64,000 nucleotides of DNA from an uncultured Myxococcales bacterium (GTDB taxonomy: Bacteria > Myxococcota > Myxococcia > Myxococcales > Myxococcaceae). A model generated the notes under the pieces. The model was not told the DNA's origin, made no database searches, and was given only the letters and a program-made list of their open reading frames with translations. This document shows, in pieces, positions 1 to 8,984 of this stretch. How positions within the stretch are numbered: position 1 is the first letter of the stretch; each line of letters starts with the position of its first letter. The position numbers and the translations under genes are program-made. The stretch covers positions 1 to 64,000 of the forward strand of contig CALJKW010000007.1 in NCBI GenBank assembly GCA_937980205.1, written 5' to 3'.

Positions 1-524
1 GAACGGCCCTCAACTACCGTGACCGGTGCACCATCAAGAAGCGCGCTCATGCTCACGGCCTCGGCCTTCTTGAGGTCCGACATGAACCGGTCGAGCAGCG
101 CCCCCATCCCCGCCTCCTTCACGGTGTGGTTCGAGTCCTTCTTCGCCATCCCGGAGTCCACGCCGATCCACACGGCCCCGAACACGCCGAGCACCCCCGC
201 CTCGCGCACGCGGAAGTCGTCCTTCCGCTCGGCGGAGTTGTAGAGCACCTTCCGCCCCTTCGCCGGCCCGCCGACGTAGTGCAGGCGCACCGCGAACGGC
301 TTCTCCTGCACGAACATGTCGATGTCCTGGACCGGCAAGAGCTCGCCCTTCACGCGCTCCTGCTTGGCCATCCGGTACCGGTAGGGCCCGAGCGCCGTCA
401 CCGCCTCTCGCCCCAGGCCGATGAGCTCCGCCGGCGGAGTCTCCCGCATCACCTTCTCGGCCAGCTCCCGGTCGACTCCCGCATCCGGAGCCTGAGACAC
501 CACCAGCAACAGCACCACCCACAT
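1..524 (-). CDS. DUF1571-like secreted protein, 3' end outside window
   Basis: The frame opens at an ATG at 524 and is still open at base 1, so at least 174 residues are visible and the C-terminus is missing. The N-terminus MWVVLLLVVSQAPDAG looks like a short signal peptide. The body has the pattern KQERVKGELLPVQ, then FAVRLHYVGGP and KVLYN, which resembles the DUF1571 family of secreted beta-rich proteins of unknown function. The family call is from memory of the pattern, not a search. An alternative ATG one frame over at 528 gives a Gly/Arg-rich nonsense protein and was not used. Confidence 0.6.
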   Translation of the reverse strand, partial: MWVVLLLVVSQAPDAGVDRELAEKVMRETPPAELIGLGREAVTALGPYRYRMAKQERVKGELLPVQDIDMFVQEKPFAVRLHYVGGPAKGRKVLYNSAERKDDFRVREAGVLGVFGAVWIGVDSGMAKKDSNHTVKEAGMGALLDRFMSDLKKAEAVSMSALLDGAPVTVVEGR

Positions 525-575
525 GCAAAGCGCTCCCTTGACGACGGCCGGTGCCGGTTTTACCTCTGCGACAGT

Positions 576-791
576 ATGCCGCTCTACGAGTACAGCTGCC
601 CGAAGTGCGGGGACTTCGAAGTGATGCGGAAGATCTCCGATCCGCCCCTCAAGAAGCACGAAGAGTGCGGAAAGCCGGTGACCCGAAAGGTCTCCCGCTC
701 CAGCTTCCAGCTCAAAGGCGGAGGCTGGTACGCCGACCTCTACGGCTCCAAGAAGCCGGACAGCTCCAGCAAGTCCAAAGACGCCGCGTAA
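576..791 (+). CDS. FmdB-type small zinc ribbon protein
   Basis: A 71-residue protein starting MPLYEYSCPKCGDFE, the signature start of the FmdB/CxxC_CXXC_SSSS zinc ribbon family. The first knuckle is intact (C8, C11). The second knuckle, normally CPxC, reads HEEC, so only C31 plus a nearby His is available. The tail is low-complexity Ser/Lys, typical of the family. These proteins are soluble and regulatory or of unknown role. The gene stands alone, divergent from the DUF1571-like gene and convergent with the MAPEG gene 6 bases downstream. Confidence 0.85.
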   Translation: MPLYEYSCPKCGDFEVMRKISDPPLKKHEECGKPVTRKVSRSSFQLKGGGWYADLYGSKKPDSSSKSKDAA

Positions 792-797
792 CGGCGC

Positions 798-1202
798 CTA
801 CTGGAAGTGCAGGATCACGGCCCACAGGCCCATGCCGCCGAGCAGGCAGTAGTGCAGCACCGCCACGGGCACCGCTAACGCGAACGGCCCCTTGTTCAGC
901 GCGTACACCGCGTGCGCCAGCCGCAACGCGAGCAGCGCGCCGCCGCACACGTGCAGCCACATCGACGGCGCGTGAGACAGCTCGAGCATCAAGAGCGCCA
1001 CGATGCCGAGCGGCACCCACTCGGCCGCGTTGCCGTGCGCGCGCACCACGTGCGTGAGCTCGTCCGGCGTCGGCTTCCCCAGCCGCGCCTTCGAGCCCAG
1101 GAACAGCCGCTTGATGCTGACCCACGAGCCCAGCAACACGACCAGCACGACGAGCAGGCCGCCGTACAGCAGCGTGACTGGGATCGCGAAGCCTAAGATC
1201 AA
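798..1202 (-). CDS. MAPEG family membrane protein
   Basis: About 134 residues with four hydrophobic segments (roughly residues 2-25, 60-75, 78-98 and 108-130) and the motif VVRAHGNAAEWVP, close to the family pattern RAxxNxxE of MAPEG (membrane-associated eicosanoid/glutathione metabolism) proteins. Inner membrane; substrate unknown in bacteria. No ATG or GTG exists near the start of the homologous region. A TTG at 1202 overlaps the TGA stop of the S1 gene (TTGA) and starts MILGFAIPV, so translational coupling is the best explanation. An upstream ATG at 1292 would add about 30 Arg/Gly-rich residues read out of frame from the S1 gene. Confidence 0.75.
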   Translation of the reverse strand: MILGFAIPVTLLYGGLLVVLVVLLGSWVSIKRLFLGSKARLGKPTPDELTHVVRAHGNAAEWVPLGIVALLMLELSHAPSMWLHVCGGALLALRLAHAVYALNKGPFALAVPVAVLHYCLLGGMGLWAVILHFQ

Positions 1203-3040
1203 CCGAGCTTGAAGCCCTTGAGCTTGTCCGCGAGCGTGCCGAAGCCCTTGCCGCCGGCGCCCTTCTGCTCGGCCTTCTGGGTCTTCTTCCACGCGTCGAG
1301 GTCCGCGCGCTCTTCGCTGCGCAGCGCCGCCGTGATCGACAGCTTCAGCTTCGAGCCCTCGATCTCGATGATCTCGGCCTTCACTTCCTTGCCCAGCGGG
1401 AAGACGCGGCGCAGATCGGTGCCGCGCTCGGTGCCGGTCTCGCTCGCGGGGATGAGGCCCTTACCGCCCTCCCACGCCACGAAGATGCCGAACGGCTCGA
1501 TGCGCTCGACCTTCGCCATCACGACCTGACCGCGGCGCGCCTTGGGCGCCTGCTCGCGGGGAGCCTGCTCCGACCGCGGCTCGCGAGGCTCGGCGGGCGC
1601 AGACGGCGACGACGACACGCCCTGGCCCACCACGTTGCCGTCCTTCACCAGGCGCAGCGCGAGGCGCTTCTCCGCCGGGTCGGCCTTCTCGATCAGCACC
1701 TCGACCTCGTCGCCGACCTTCACCGCGTCGCGCGGGTGCGCGATGCGACGGTCCGACAGCGCCGAGACGTGAATCAGGCCGTCGACGCCGGGCTTGAGCT
1801 CGACGAACGCGCCGAACGCCTGCAGGCGCACGACCTTGCCCTTCGCGCGGGTGCCTTCCTTCAGCTCTTCCAGCGCGGCCTTCCACGGATCTTCCTGGCG
1901 GGCGCGCAGCGAGAGCGTGATGCGATCTTTGCGCTTCGCCTTGTCGGGGCTGTTCGGCTCCGCGGGCTCGACGCGCAGGACCTCGACCTCGACCTCGTCG
2001 CCGACGTTCACCACGTCGCTCGGGTGCTGCACGCGCTGGTGCGACATCTCGCTCACCGGCACCATGCCCTCGAGGCCGCCGAGGTCGACGAACGCTCCGA
2101 AGTCGCGCACGCCGGTGACGCTGCCCTTGAGCACCTTGCCCGGCGCGAGCTCCTTGCGCAGCTGCTCGGCCTTCGCCTTGTTCTCTTCCTCGAGGATCGA
2201 GCGGCGCGACAGGACGACGTTGCGCTCCTTCACCTCGGTGACGCGGAACATCAGCTTCTCGCCCAGGAACTGCTCGAGCTTGCCGACGAAGCGGACGTCG
2301 ACCTGGCTCGACGGGCAGAACGCGCGCACTTCGCCGACCGCCACCTCGAGGCCGCCCTTGTTCACGGCGATGACGAGGCCCTCGACCGGCATGCCGCTGT
2401 CCTTCGCCTGCTGGAGCAGCGACAGGCTCGCCGCGCCGCGCGAGATCTTCCGCGAGAGGATGATGCCCTTCGCGCCCGTCTCGACGACGTGCGCCTCGAC
2501 CTCGTCGCCGACGCCGAAGCGCAAGATGCCCTCGTCGTCCTTCAGCTCGGCGAGATCGATCATCGCCTCGGACTTGCCGCCGAGCGACAGGAACGCGGTG
2601 TCCGCGCCGAGCTGGAAGATCTTCGCGCGAATCTTCTCGCCGACCTTCGGCAGCCGCTTCGCGACGCCTTCCTTGCCCGACTGCTCGAACATCTCGGCGA
2701 AGCTCTGCGACTCGGGGACGTCCTCGTACAGCGGGCTCGTGGGCGCCGGCACCGGAGTCACCTGCGGCTTCGTCTCCACGGCTCCCGTAGCGACGGCCGG
2801 CTTCACCTCGACGACGGGACCCGCGCCTGCGTCGGCCTCGGGCGCCTTCGTCTCGACGACGCCGCTCGCGCGCTTGATGACGACCATCGGCCCCTTGGGG
2901 CGCTCGTCCTTCTTGCGGTCCCTCTTCTCCGAGGAGCGCTTGTCGTCGCGATCTCCGCCACCGCTGGGAATGCCCAGCATGGCGTCGCCGAACGTGGCCT
3001 TCGGCTTCTTGGCTCCAGGGCCTTTGCTTTCATCCGTCAC
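1199..3040 (-). CDS. S1 RNA-binding domain protein with five S1 repeats
   Basis: 613 residues. An N-terminal charged, disordered part of about 125 residues (Lys/Arg/Asp-rich, then Pro/Ala/Thr) is followed by five S1 beta-barrel repeats: about 133-200, 218-285, 300-370, 395-450 and 505-575. Repeats 3 and 4 are canonical (DFGAFVDLGGLEGMVP, AFGAFVELKPGVDGLIH); repeats 1 and 2 are more diverged, as in ribosomal S1. The basic N-terminal arm and overall order differ from E. coli RpsA (six repeats), so this may be a paralogous S1-type translation or RNA-decay factor rather than RpsA itself. It probably forms an operon with the coupled MAPEG gene. Confidence 0.85.
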   Translation of the reverse strand: MTDESKGPGAKKPKATFGDAMLGIPSGGGDRDDKRSSEKRDRKKDERPKGPMVVIKRASGVVETKAPEADAGAGPVVEVKPAVATGAVETKPQVTPVPAPTSPLYEDVPESQSFAEMFEQSGKEGVAKRLPKVGEKIRAKIFQLGADTAFLSLGGKSEAMIDLAELKDDEGILRFGVGDEVEAHVVETGAKGIILSRKISRGAASLSLLQQAKDSGMPVEGLVIAVNKGGLEVAVGEVRAFCPSSQVDVRFVGKLEQFLGEKLMFRVTEVKERNVVLSRRSILEEENKAKAEQLRKELAPGKVLKGSVTGVRDFGAFVDLGGLEGMVPVSEMSHQRVQHPSDVVNVGDEVEVEVLRVEPAEPNSPDKAKRKDRITLSLRARQEDPWKAALEELKEGTRAKGKVVRLQAFGAFVELKPGVDGLIHVSALSDRRIAHPRDAVKVGDEVEVLIEKADPAEKRLALRLVKDGNVVGQGVSSSPSAPAEPREPRSEQAPREQAPKARRGQVVMAKVERIEPFGIFVAWEGGKGLIPASETGTERGTDLRRVFPLGKEVKAEIIEIEGSKLKLSITAALRSEERADLDAWKKTQKAEQKGAGGKGFGTLADKLKGFKLG

Positions 3041-3080
3041 GACAGTGCTACCCCTTGCAGAGAGAGAAACGGGCGCCTGC

Positions 3081-3728
3081 CTAGCAGAACCCCCGAGGGA
3101 AAGGGAAACGGCGCCGTCGGAAAAACAGCAGGGTCAGCACCCCCATGCCCGAGTGGCCGGACTCGCACCCGACCTGGGTCGCCACCCAATGGTCATCCGG
3201 CTCTTCCCGCACGATCGTCCGGGTGTTCGACACGATCCCGTAAGGCTCGAGCGAAGCCCGCAGCTGCAGCCTCCCGTAGGGCACGCTCAGCTTCCGCAAG
3301 ACGAGGTCCCGCGAAGGAAAATCCTCCGTCACGTCGAACCCTGCGTCGCCGGTGACGCGAAGCCTGACGCGCTCTTCCCCACGAGGCTCGGCGAGCGCCG
3401 GCACCCAGATGGTGTCGTCACTCGCGACGACGTTGGTGAGGTACGGCCCGATGACGATGGAAGGCCCGGTCTCCGACAGCAGCTGCCCGTCGCAGGTGAA
3501 CGTCACCCGAGGAGTGAGGTGAGCCCCAAAGGGCACCTGCTCGAGCCGCAAGACGTCCCCGCAAGCAGAGCCACGAGCCGACGTGGCGTAGTCCCCGTCG
3601 ACGTACTGCAGCGACCCGACGACCAGCCGGCACTCACCGGCACAAGCGACGTCAGTGAAGAGTCGCGCAGTGATGTTGAGCGAGGTGATGGGATCCAACG
3701 CCACGGAGACGGCTGCGAGCAGGAGCAT
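3081..3728 (-). CDS. secreted protein of unknown function with Arg-rich C-terminal tail
   Basis: From the ATG at 3728 the product is 215 residues, beginning MLLLAAVSVALDPITS, a plausible signal peptide; a GTG at 3776 would add 16 Arg-rich residues. Four Cys in the first 120 residues (ACAGEC, GSACGD, FTCDG) suggest an exported disulfide-bonded domain. The C-terminus is Gly/Cys, a short hydrophobic run (MGVLTLLFF) and RRRR, which recalls a weak MYXO-CTERM-like sorting tail. No homolog was recognised. The gene reads towards the S1 operon from a 3777-3925 spacer filled with C-rich repeats. Confidence 0.55.
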   Translation of the reverse strand: MLLLAAVSVALDPITSLNITARLFTDVACAGECRLVVGSLQYVDGDYATSARGSACGDVLRLEQVPFGAHLTPRVTFTCDGQLLSETGPSIVIGPYLTNVVASDDTIWVPALAEPRGEERVRLRVTGDAGFDVTEDFPSRDLVLRKLSVPYGRLQLRASLEPYGIVSNTRTIVREEPDDHWVATQVGCESGHSGMGVLTLLFFRRRRFPFPRGFC

Positions 3729-3874
3729 GCGCGCCCGCGAGGCAACGCCCAGACCGCGAGAAACGCGCGAGAGCACTCGAACGCGCGCACCGGGTCAGCG
3801 CGAAGAAAAGGACGCTCCAATTCCCAACCCCCAAGGCCCTGAGCCGAAGCAGCCGCACAAGCCCCAGCCCGAAT

Positions 3875-3926
3875 CCCCCCTGCCCCTGCCCCGGCCCCAG
3901 CCCCGGCCCCGGCCCCGGCCCGGACC
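3875..3926 (-). repeat. GGGGCC hexanucleotide tracts (G-quadruplex-prone on minus strand)
   Basis: Seven C-tracts with a six-base period (tracts begin at 3883, 3889, 3895, 3901, 3907, 3913 and 3919), preceded by a C6 run at 3875. On the minus strand this is (GGGGCC)n directly after the stop codon of the EF-hand-like gene. The 22 bases 3905-3926 recur identically at 52765-52786. Confidence 0.8.
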
Positions 3927-4465
3927 TACCGGGGCCCCAAGACACCCAGCCTGACGGACCACTTCTCCCCGGCCACAAGCTCGCGCCGCTCCAGCGCAAC
4001 GACGCCACCATCCCGTCCCGCCACCGCACTGACCTCGACGACGACATGCGACTCATCGGGCGACTTCGCCTCGATCTCGAGCTTCATGCCCTCACCAATG
4101 GGCGAGCTCACGCCCGCCTCAATCATCAAGGCGACGGACAGCCCGAGATCCGAGACCCGATCATCGCCGCGCATGGACATCTTCACGTCGGAGACCTTCA
4201 GGCTCAAAGCAAACCCGGAGATGCCCAGCTTCAGCCCCCCGACCGCGAGCGACACGAGCTTCTTCTGCAGCGCCCCGCGCTCGACGGCCGAGATGACTCC
4301 ATCGCGATCGAAGTCCGCGCCGGCCCGAATGAGCCGAGCGGTCTCACTGCGATCGAGATCGAGCACGACGAGCCCGTCGACGGCCTGCCGGGAAACGGAC
4401 AAGGCAACGCGCTCGTGAAACCCGGCCGGGTGGGCGAGCACGACGGCAGCGAGCAACCCAATCAA
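3926..4465 (-). CDS. secreted EF-hand-like protein
   Basis: 179 residues. The start MIGLLAAVVLAHPAGF is a short signal peptide. A calcium-loop motif DFDRDGVISAVE (about residues 51-62) matches one EF-hand loop (D-x-D-x-D-G-x-I-x-x-x-E). The remainder is beta-rich with no recognised domain. Its ATG lies in an ATGA overlap with the stop of the PHP lipoprotein gene (4462-4465), so the two are coupled. A periplasmic or surface calcium-binding partner of the PHP enzyme is a reasonable inference, not shown. Confidence 0.65.
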   Translation of the reverse strand: MIGLLAAVVLAHPAGFHERVALSVSRQAVDGLVVLDLDRSETARLIRAGADFDRDGVISAVERGALQKKLVSLAVGGLKLGISGFALSLKVSDVKMSMRGDDRVSDLGLSVALMIEAGVSSPIGEGMKLEIEAKSPDESHVVVEVSAVAGRDGGVVALERRELVAGEKWSVRLGVLGPR

Positions 4466-7400
4466 TGCGGGTCAGCGTGAAACGATCCGAACAGCTTCCG
4501 CAAATCCGACACGCTGCGAGGAGTGAACGGCTGCGAAGCTCCGACGGGCAGCACCCTCTTCGCGGGCCGCAGCGCCTGCGAGGCGGTGTACGAGACCCAG
4601 ACCGGGTTCGTGAACGCATAAGGCCGCGTGGGGTTGGTGGGCTCGGGCTGGTACTTGCCCCACCTGGCCGGCCCGAAGCTGTTGGCGAGCGGCCCGGCGA
4701 TGGCCACGACGGCGTCGCTGATCTGAAACGACGCCACCTCGTACGGAGTGTGCACCGGCCACATCGAGTCCGCGCCCCTGGCATCCACCACGATGAACGA
4801 CTTGTCCGAGACCTTGAACGTGCGCTTGACGTCGAGGCGGACGAGCTCGCGCGTCTGCGGCACGGCAAACTCGGCGAGCACCTCGGGGATGAAGGCGTCG
4901 CGCCCGCCGCGCAGGATCCGCACGGTGTCGAGGTCAATCCAGCTCGCGGCCTTGACCACGACGTGGACCTCGATGTCGCCGGTCGGAGCGACGACCTCCT
5001 CGCCGAGCGACTTGCCGTTGACCGTGACCTCGATGAACGGGCCGTTGGTGACGAGCGCCTGGCCCTTCCTCAGCGCGTCCATCGCGGCGGGCACCGAGAG
5101 CCCGCGCAGCGAGCCGTCGGCCGAGGGGCCGACCCTGACGTAGGTGCGGGCGACTCCGGCCTCGTCGGTGGGGCCGTGCGAGTCGCTCGAGCCGGTGGCG
5201 GTGAGCTTGTGGCCGTGGCCGAGCAGCGAGAACCAGTCCTCCTGCGCGCCGGGGAACGCCGGCTGAATCACCGTGCCGCCGTCGAGCGCCGTCTGCTTCG
5301 TGAACGTCATCTGCCCCGGAGCGGGGACACAATCCGCGATCTCGGTGCCCATGCACTTCGGATACGCCGAAGGCTCCGGCCCCGCGGGCACCACCTGCGG
5401 CACGCGGTAGCTGAAGATCAGCATGTCGCGCTTGCCGTTGAAGACCTCGAGCAGATCGAAGTCGAGCGAGAACTGGCTGTGGTGGTACGGGCCGACGCCG
5501 CCGTCGGGCAGCGGCGCCTGGCTCAAGCTGAACGCCGACGGCTTGTACGGCTCGAGCGTGTACGTGCCGAGGTTGAACTCGTTGAAGTAGCCCAGGATGG
5601 TGTCGCGCGGGTGGTTGACCTGCACGAGCGTGCGCTGCGGATCTTCCCCCAGCCCGCGCAGCTGCGCGAACAGCTCACCCGGAGGCCTGCGGAACCACGC
5701 GAACGACCCGTGGTTCACCGGGCCCGGATCCAGCTTCAGCGGGAAGCCGTTGAAGTGCCCCATCTCGAGCGTGGTCAGCTCGAGGCCGACCGCAGACTGC
5801 AGCCAGTCGGAGAGCTCGAGCGCCTCGATCGTCGGCGCGAAGTCGCTGACGTAGTTGTGGTCGGTCGCGATGACGAGGTCGACGCCCTCGACGGCGTAGC
5901 TCGTCACGCGATCGGACAGCGCCATGTCCGAGTCGACCGAGTTGATCGAGTGCACGTGCGTGTCCGTGCTCGCCCAGCCGTCGGTCGGCATCTCCTGCGT
6001 CAGCTTGAGCTCGACGGTCGCGCTCTCGTTCGCCTTGAGCTCGACCTCCTGCGAGGCCACCGAATACTCGACGCCGCGCGAGGCGAAGACCCGGTACTTG
6101 CCGGGGCGGATCTCGGTGCCGCCGTGGCCGAGCCGCGCGTAGAACACGCGCTCGAGGTACTTGCGGCTGTTCGGGTCGTTCGCGTCGTCCGGCGCCATGT
6201 CCGTGTGGCGGAAGCTCTCGCCGACGGGCAGCTGGTAGAGGAACTTCCGCGGAGGCTCGGCGCCCGAGTGCTCGTACTCGCCCTCGACCGAGATCTTCGC
6301 GGGGATGTTGCGGCCGCGCTCGTCGCGGACCGTGACGTTGAGCGTGGCGGGAGACTCCATCTCGAGATCGACGCGCACCGCGCCGTCGTTCGCGACGTCG
6401 ACGAAGCCCGACACCACGACCGCGCGCGAGCGATCGACGGCGTACGCGCGGTACCGGCCCGCCGGCACGTACGCGGTGTACAGGCCGTTCTCCAGCGTCC
6501 ACGCCTGGCTCGCGTAGCGGTCCTTGTCGTCCTGCAGCACGACCGAGACGTTGCGCAGCGCGATGCCCGTGTCCTTCTCGCGCACGAAGCCGGAGATCGT
6601 CCCGTACGCCGTCGGCACGCGCCCCTCGGCCTCGTCCTGGATGCCGTAGACGACCTTCTGCGCCGACGCGACGTCGCCCGTGCCGACCGCGACATAGCCC
6701 GTGTACGAGTACGTCTTCTTCGCCGGAATGCCGGGCCCGCCGCCGTTCGGCAGCTCGGGAGGCCGGCCCCAGAACGTGCCGAGGAAGCTGCTCGACGCGA
6801 TCGGGATCAAGATCGAGTCGGGCTTCATGCCGTACGGCTCGTAGTACTGCTTCTTCGACTGCATGTAGCCGGCGCCGCGGCGCGCGGCGGCGACCGCGTA
6901 GCTGACGCCCTGGCCCGCCGTCGTCACCATCGGGACGACCTCTCCCGGCAGCGCCTCGAGCTCGCTCGGCCGCTTGAACACCTCTTCGAGGTGGAAGCGC
7001 ACGTCGAAGCCCGCCTCGTTGGGCAGGAACAGCCGCTGGCCCTCGCCGAGCAGCGTGACGAACCCGAAGGGGATGACCGCTCCGTAGGTCGCGTCGAAGT
7101 CGTCTTCGTTGTGAATCGTGGTGACGATCTTCAGGTACTGCGCGCCCGGCGCGAGGATGTAGTCGACCGAGTAGCGGAGCTTCGCGCGCGGCACGAGGTT
7201 CAGGTCGTCGTTGAGCGTCTTCACGATCGAGATGAACTCGCCGCCGTAGCCGCTGACGCGGACGACCGCGGCCTGGCCGTCGCTGCCGTCGGCCACCACC
7301 TCGACCTTCGACGGCTCGACCGCCTGCAGGAAGAACGCGGGGAACATCTCGGTGAAGAAGTCGTTGCCGACCGGCTGCTGCGTCATCGTGCGCTGGCCCT

Positions 7401-7653
7401 CGCGCACGAGGTCGAGGTCGATGAGCGAGCCGCCGAACGCGCCGAAGCCGCGCGACGTGCCGACGTCCTGGATGATCGCGTGGATGATGCCGTTGCTCAG
7501 CTTGAAGTCGCCGATCTCTCCGAGCGCGCGCTGGCCGCCGACGAGGTCCGAGCGCACCTGCACCTTGAACGCGCGCGCGGGGGGCGTGCTCTTGCTGCAC
7601 GAGAGCGCTCCGATGAGCGCGACGGCGATGATGAGGAAGCGGTTCATGGTCAC
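4462..7653 (-). CDS. CehA/McbA-family PHP metallohydrolase lipoprotein
   Basis: 1063 residues. The start MTMNRFLIIAVALIGALSCSKS carries a lipobox (ALSC), so it should be a lipoprotein. A beta-rich N-terminal half includes carboxypeptidase-regulatory-like modules near 350-430 (GTISGFVREKDTG) and 440-545. The PHP catalytic domain follows, with metal ligands in TDTHVHS (about 563), ATDHN (596), VNHPRD (681) and SSDSHG (826). CehA and McbA hydrolyse carbamate esters and phosphoesters; the natural substrate here is unknown. It is coupled at both ends by ATGA overlaps to the porin gene upstream and the EF-hand-like gene downstream. Confidence 0.85.
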   Translation of the reverse strand: MTMNRFLIIAVALIGALSCSKSTPPARAFKVQVRSDLVGGQRALGEIGDFKLSNGIIHAIIQDVGTSRGFGAFGGSLIDLDLVREGQRTMTQQPVGNDFFTEMFPAFFLQAVEPSKVEVVADGSDGQAAVVRVSGYGGEFISIVKTLNDDLNLVPRAKLRYSVDYILAPGAQYLKIVTTIHNEDDFDATYGAVIPFGFVTLLGEGQRLFLPNEAGFDVRFHLEEVFKRPSELEALPGEVVPMVTTAGQGVSYAVAAARRGAGYMQSKKQYYEPYGMKPDSILIPIASSSFLGTFWGRPPELPNGGGPGIPAKKTYSYTGYVAVGTGDVASAQKVVYGIQDEAEGRVPTAYGTISGFVREKDTGIALRNVSVVLQDDKDRYASQAWTLENGLYTAYVPAGRYRAYAVDRSRAVVVSGFVDVANDGAVRVDLEMESPATLNVTVRDERGRNIPAKISVEGEYEHSGAEPPRKFLYQLPVGESFRHTDMAPDDANDPNSRKYLERVFYARLGHGGTEIRPGKYRVFASRGVEYSVASQEVELKANESATVELKLTQEMPTDGWASTDTHVHSINSVDSDMALSDRVTSYAVEGVDLVIATDHNYVSDFAPTIEALELSDWLQSAVGLELTTLEMGHFNGFPLKLDPGPVNHGSFAWFRRPPGELFAQLRGLGEDPQRTLVQVNHPRDTILGYFNEFNLGTYTLEPYKPSAFSLSQAPLPDGGVGPYHHSQFSLDFDLLEVFNGKRDMLIFSYRVPQVVPAGPEPSAYPKCMGTEIADCVPAPGQMTFTKQTALDGGTVIQPAFPGAQEDWFSLLGHGHKLTATGSSDSHGPTDEAGVARTYVRVGPSADGSLRGLSVPAAMDALRKGQALVTNGPFIEVTVNGKSLGEEVVAPTGDIEVHVVVKAASWIDLDTVRILRGGRDAFIPEVLAEFAVPQTRELVRLDVKRTFKVSDKSFIVVDARGADSMWPVHTPYEVASFQISDAVVAIAGPLANSFGPARWGKYQPEPTNPTRPYAFTNPVWVSYTASQALRPAKRVLPVGASQPFTPRSVSDLRKLFGSFHADPH

Positions 7654-8912
7654 CAGGTGGCCTGGACCATAAAATCAAGCGACTCGTTCTGGATAGCGAC
7701 CGCCGGCTCTTCCTCGCGGTGCGTGTACTGAAGGATCACACGCAGCGGCACCGCCTTGAACCGGTAGCCGATGAGGGCGGCGATGTCCCACACGCTGTCG
7801 GCGGTCTGCGCCGACGAGGGGTCGAGCCACGCGAACCGCACCGCGCCTTCGAGGCCGAGGCTCTCGAGCACGTACTGCATCTGCCCGAAGAACCCCATCG
7901 ACATGTCGGGCGGGAGGATGCCGGTGGAGTACGAGTTGTTGCGGCCCAGGAAGCCGGCGAGCGCGCGGAAGCCGCCCAGGCGCAGCGCGAGATCGGCGCC
8001 GTAGCCGATCTGGTTCACGTTGAGCCGGTTCGGGCGAATGCCCTCGGTGCGCACGTTGTAGAAGCCGTTGATGCCGAGGCTCACGGTGCGGAAGACGTCG
8101 AGCTCGATGCGCCCCACCGGAGCGATCGGGTTGCTGTCGTTGAACAGCTGGTTCTGGCCGTTGCCGTTGACGGCGGCGATGTAATACCGGAACCCGAACG
8201 CGTCGCCGCCGAGCCGGTCGGAGCTCAGCTGCGCACCGACCTGGCGGCCGAGCGTGAGGCCCTCACGGCCGAAGGCCTCGGGCGGGTTCACGCCGTCGGT
8301 GACGACCGAGCGCGTGAGGAACGGGAGGTCGGCGTCGCCGAGCAGCGTCTCGCCGTTGAACGGCGCCTTGAACTGGCCGATGCGGAACCAGAGGAAGCGG
8401 AACGGGCGGTACTCGATGTACGCGTCGCGCATCTCGACGATGCGGCCGCCCTGCAGCGGATCATCGGGCCGAAGCTGCGGCGCGCCGATCTCGACGGAGG
8501 CGACGACCTGCAGCTGCTCGACGAGCGCGAACTCCATACCGATGCGCGCCGTGGCGATGCGGAAGCCGCCGTTGCTGCCGACGAGCTGCTCGTTGGTGAA
8601 CGGGAACGTGTAGAAGACGCCGGCCTTCACGTAGCCGAACGGGCGCAGCTTCTTCCACCACTCCCCGAGGATCGCCATCGGCGGGTTCGCGCCGGCGGGG
8701 CTCGGCTGGTTCTCCGGCGCGCGCGCCTGGTCGTTCGGGCTGTCGGCGTCGGGCGCGTCTTTCTTCGGGTTCGGGACGCGGACACCGCTGAGGCCTTCGT
8801 CCTTGTCGTCCGGGTTCGCGCTCGGCGACGAGACCGGCGCCACCGCGGTTCCGCCGTCGACGGTTTGCGACTGCGAGAAGACCAGCAACGCTGCGATCGC
8901 CAGGGTCGTCAT
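7650..8912 (-). CDS. phosphate-selective-porin-type outer membrane protein
   Basis: 420 residues. A signal peptide (MTTLAIAALLVFSQS) is followed by an acidic/Pro-rich linker to about residue 80 and then a beta-barrel of alternating aromatic strands ending in ATW, the terminal aromatic expected for outer membrane insertion. Motifs such as FGYVKAGVFYTF, FRIGQFKAPFN and the LTRSVV stretch fit the OprO/OprP porin family. First gene of a coupled operon with the PHP lipoprotein, which suggests that the porin admits the substrate or releases the product of that enzyme. Anion selectivity cannot be read from sequence. Confidence 0.8.
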   Translation of the reverse strand: MTTLAIAALLVFSQSQTVDGGTAVAPVSSPSANPDDKDEGLSGVRVPNPKKDAPDADSPNDQARAPENQPSPAGANPPMAILGEWWKKLRPFGYVKAGVFYTFPFTNEQLVGSNGGFRIATARIGMEFALVEQLQVVASVEIGAPQLRPDDPLQGGRIVEMRDAYIEYRPFRFLWFRIGQFKAPFNGETLLGDADLPFLTRSVVTDGVNPPEAFGREGLTLGRQVGAQLSSDRLGGDAFGFRYYIAAVNGNGQNQLFNDSNPIAPVGRIELDVFRTVSLGINGFYNVRTEGIRPNRLNVNQIGYGADLALRLGGFRALAGFLGRNNSYSTGILPPDMSMGFFGQMQYVLESLGLEGAVRFAWLDPSSAQTADSVWDIAALIGYRFKAVPLRVILQYTHREEEPAVAIQNESLDFMVQATW

Positions 8913-8984
8913 GGGCCGGCGCGCTTAGCGCAGCTGACCCGGCGGTCAAAGGCATAAGGTGACTGAACGGTAACGTTGCGTTCT

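Noticed and set aside
34..528. Frame starting with MHVGGAVAGG on the minus strand at the left edge
   Set aside because: Gly/Arg-rich nonsense frame; the neighbouring frame gives a signal peptide and a DUF1571-like body.
4465..7731. Open frame of 1088 codons on the plus strand across the PHP lipoprotein gene
   Set aside because: Low-complexity Arg/Ala/Val product that mirrors the true gene on the other strand; such long antisense frames come from high third-position GC.
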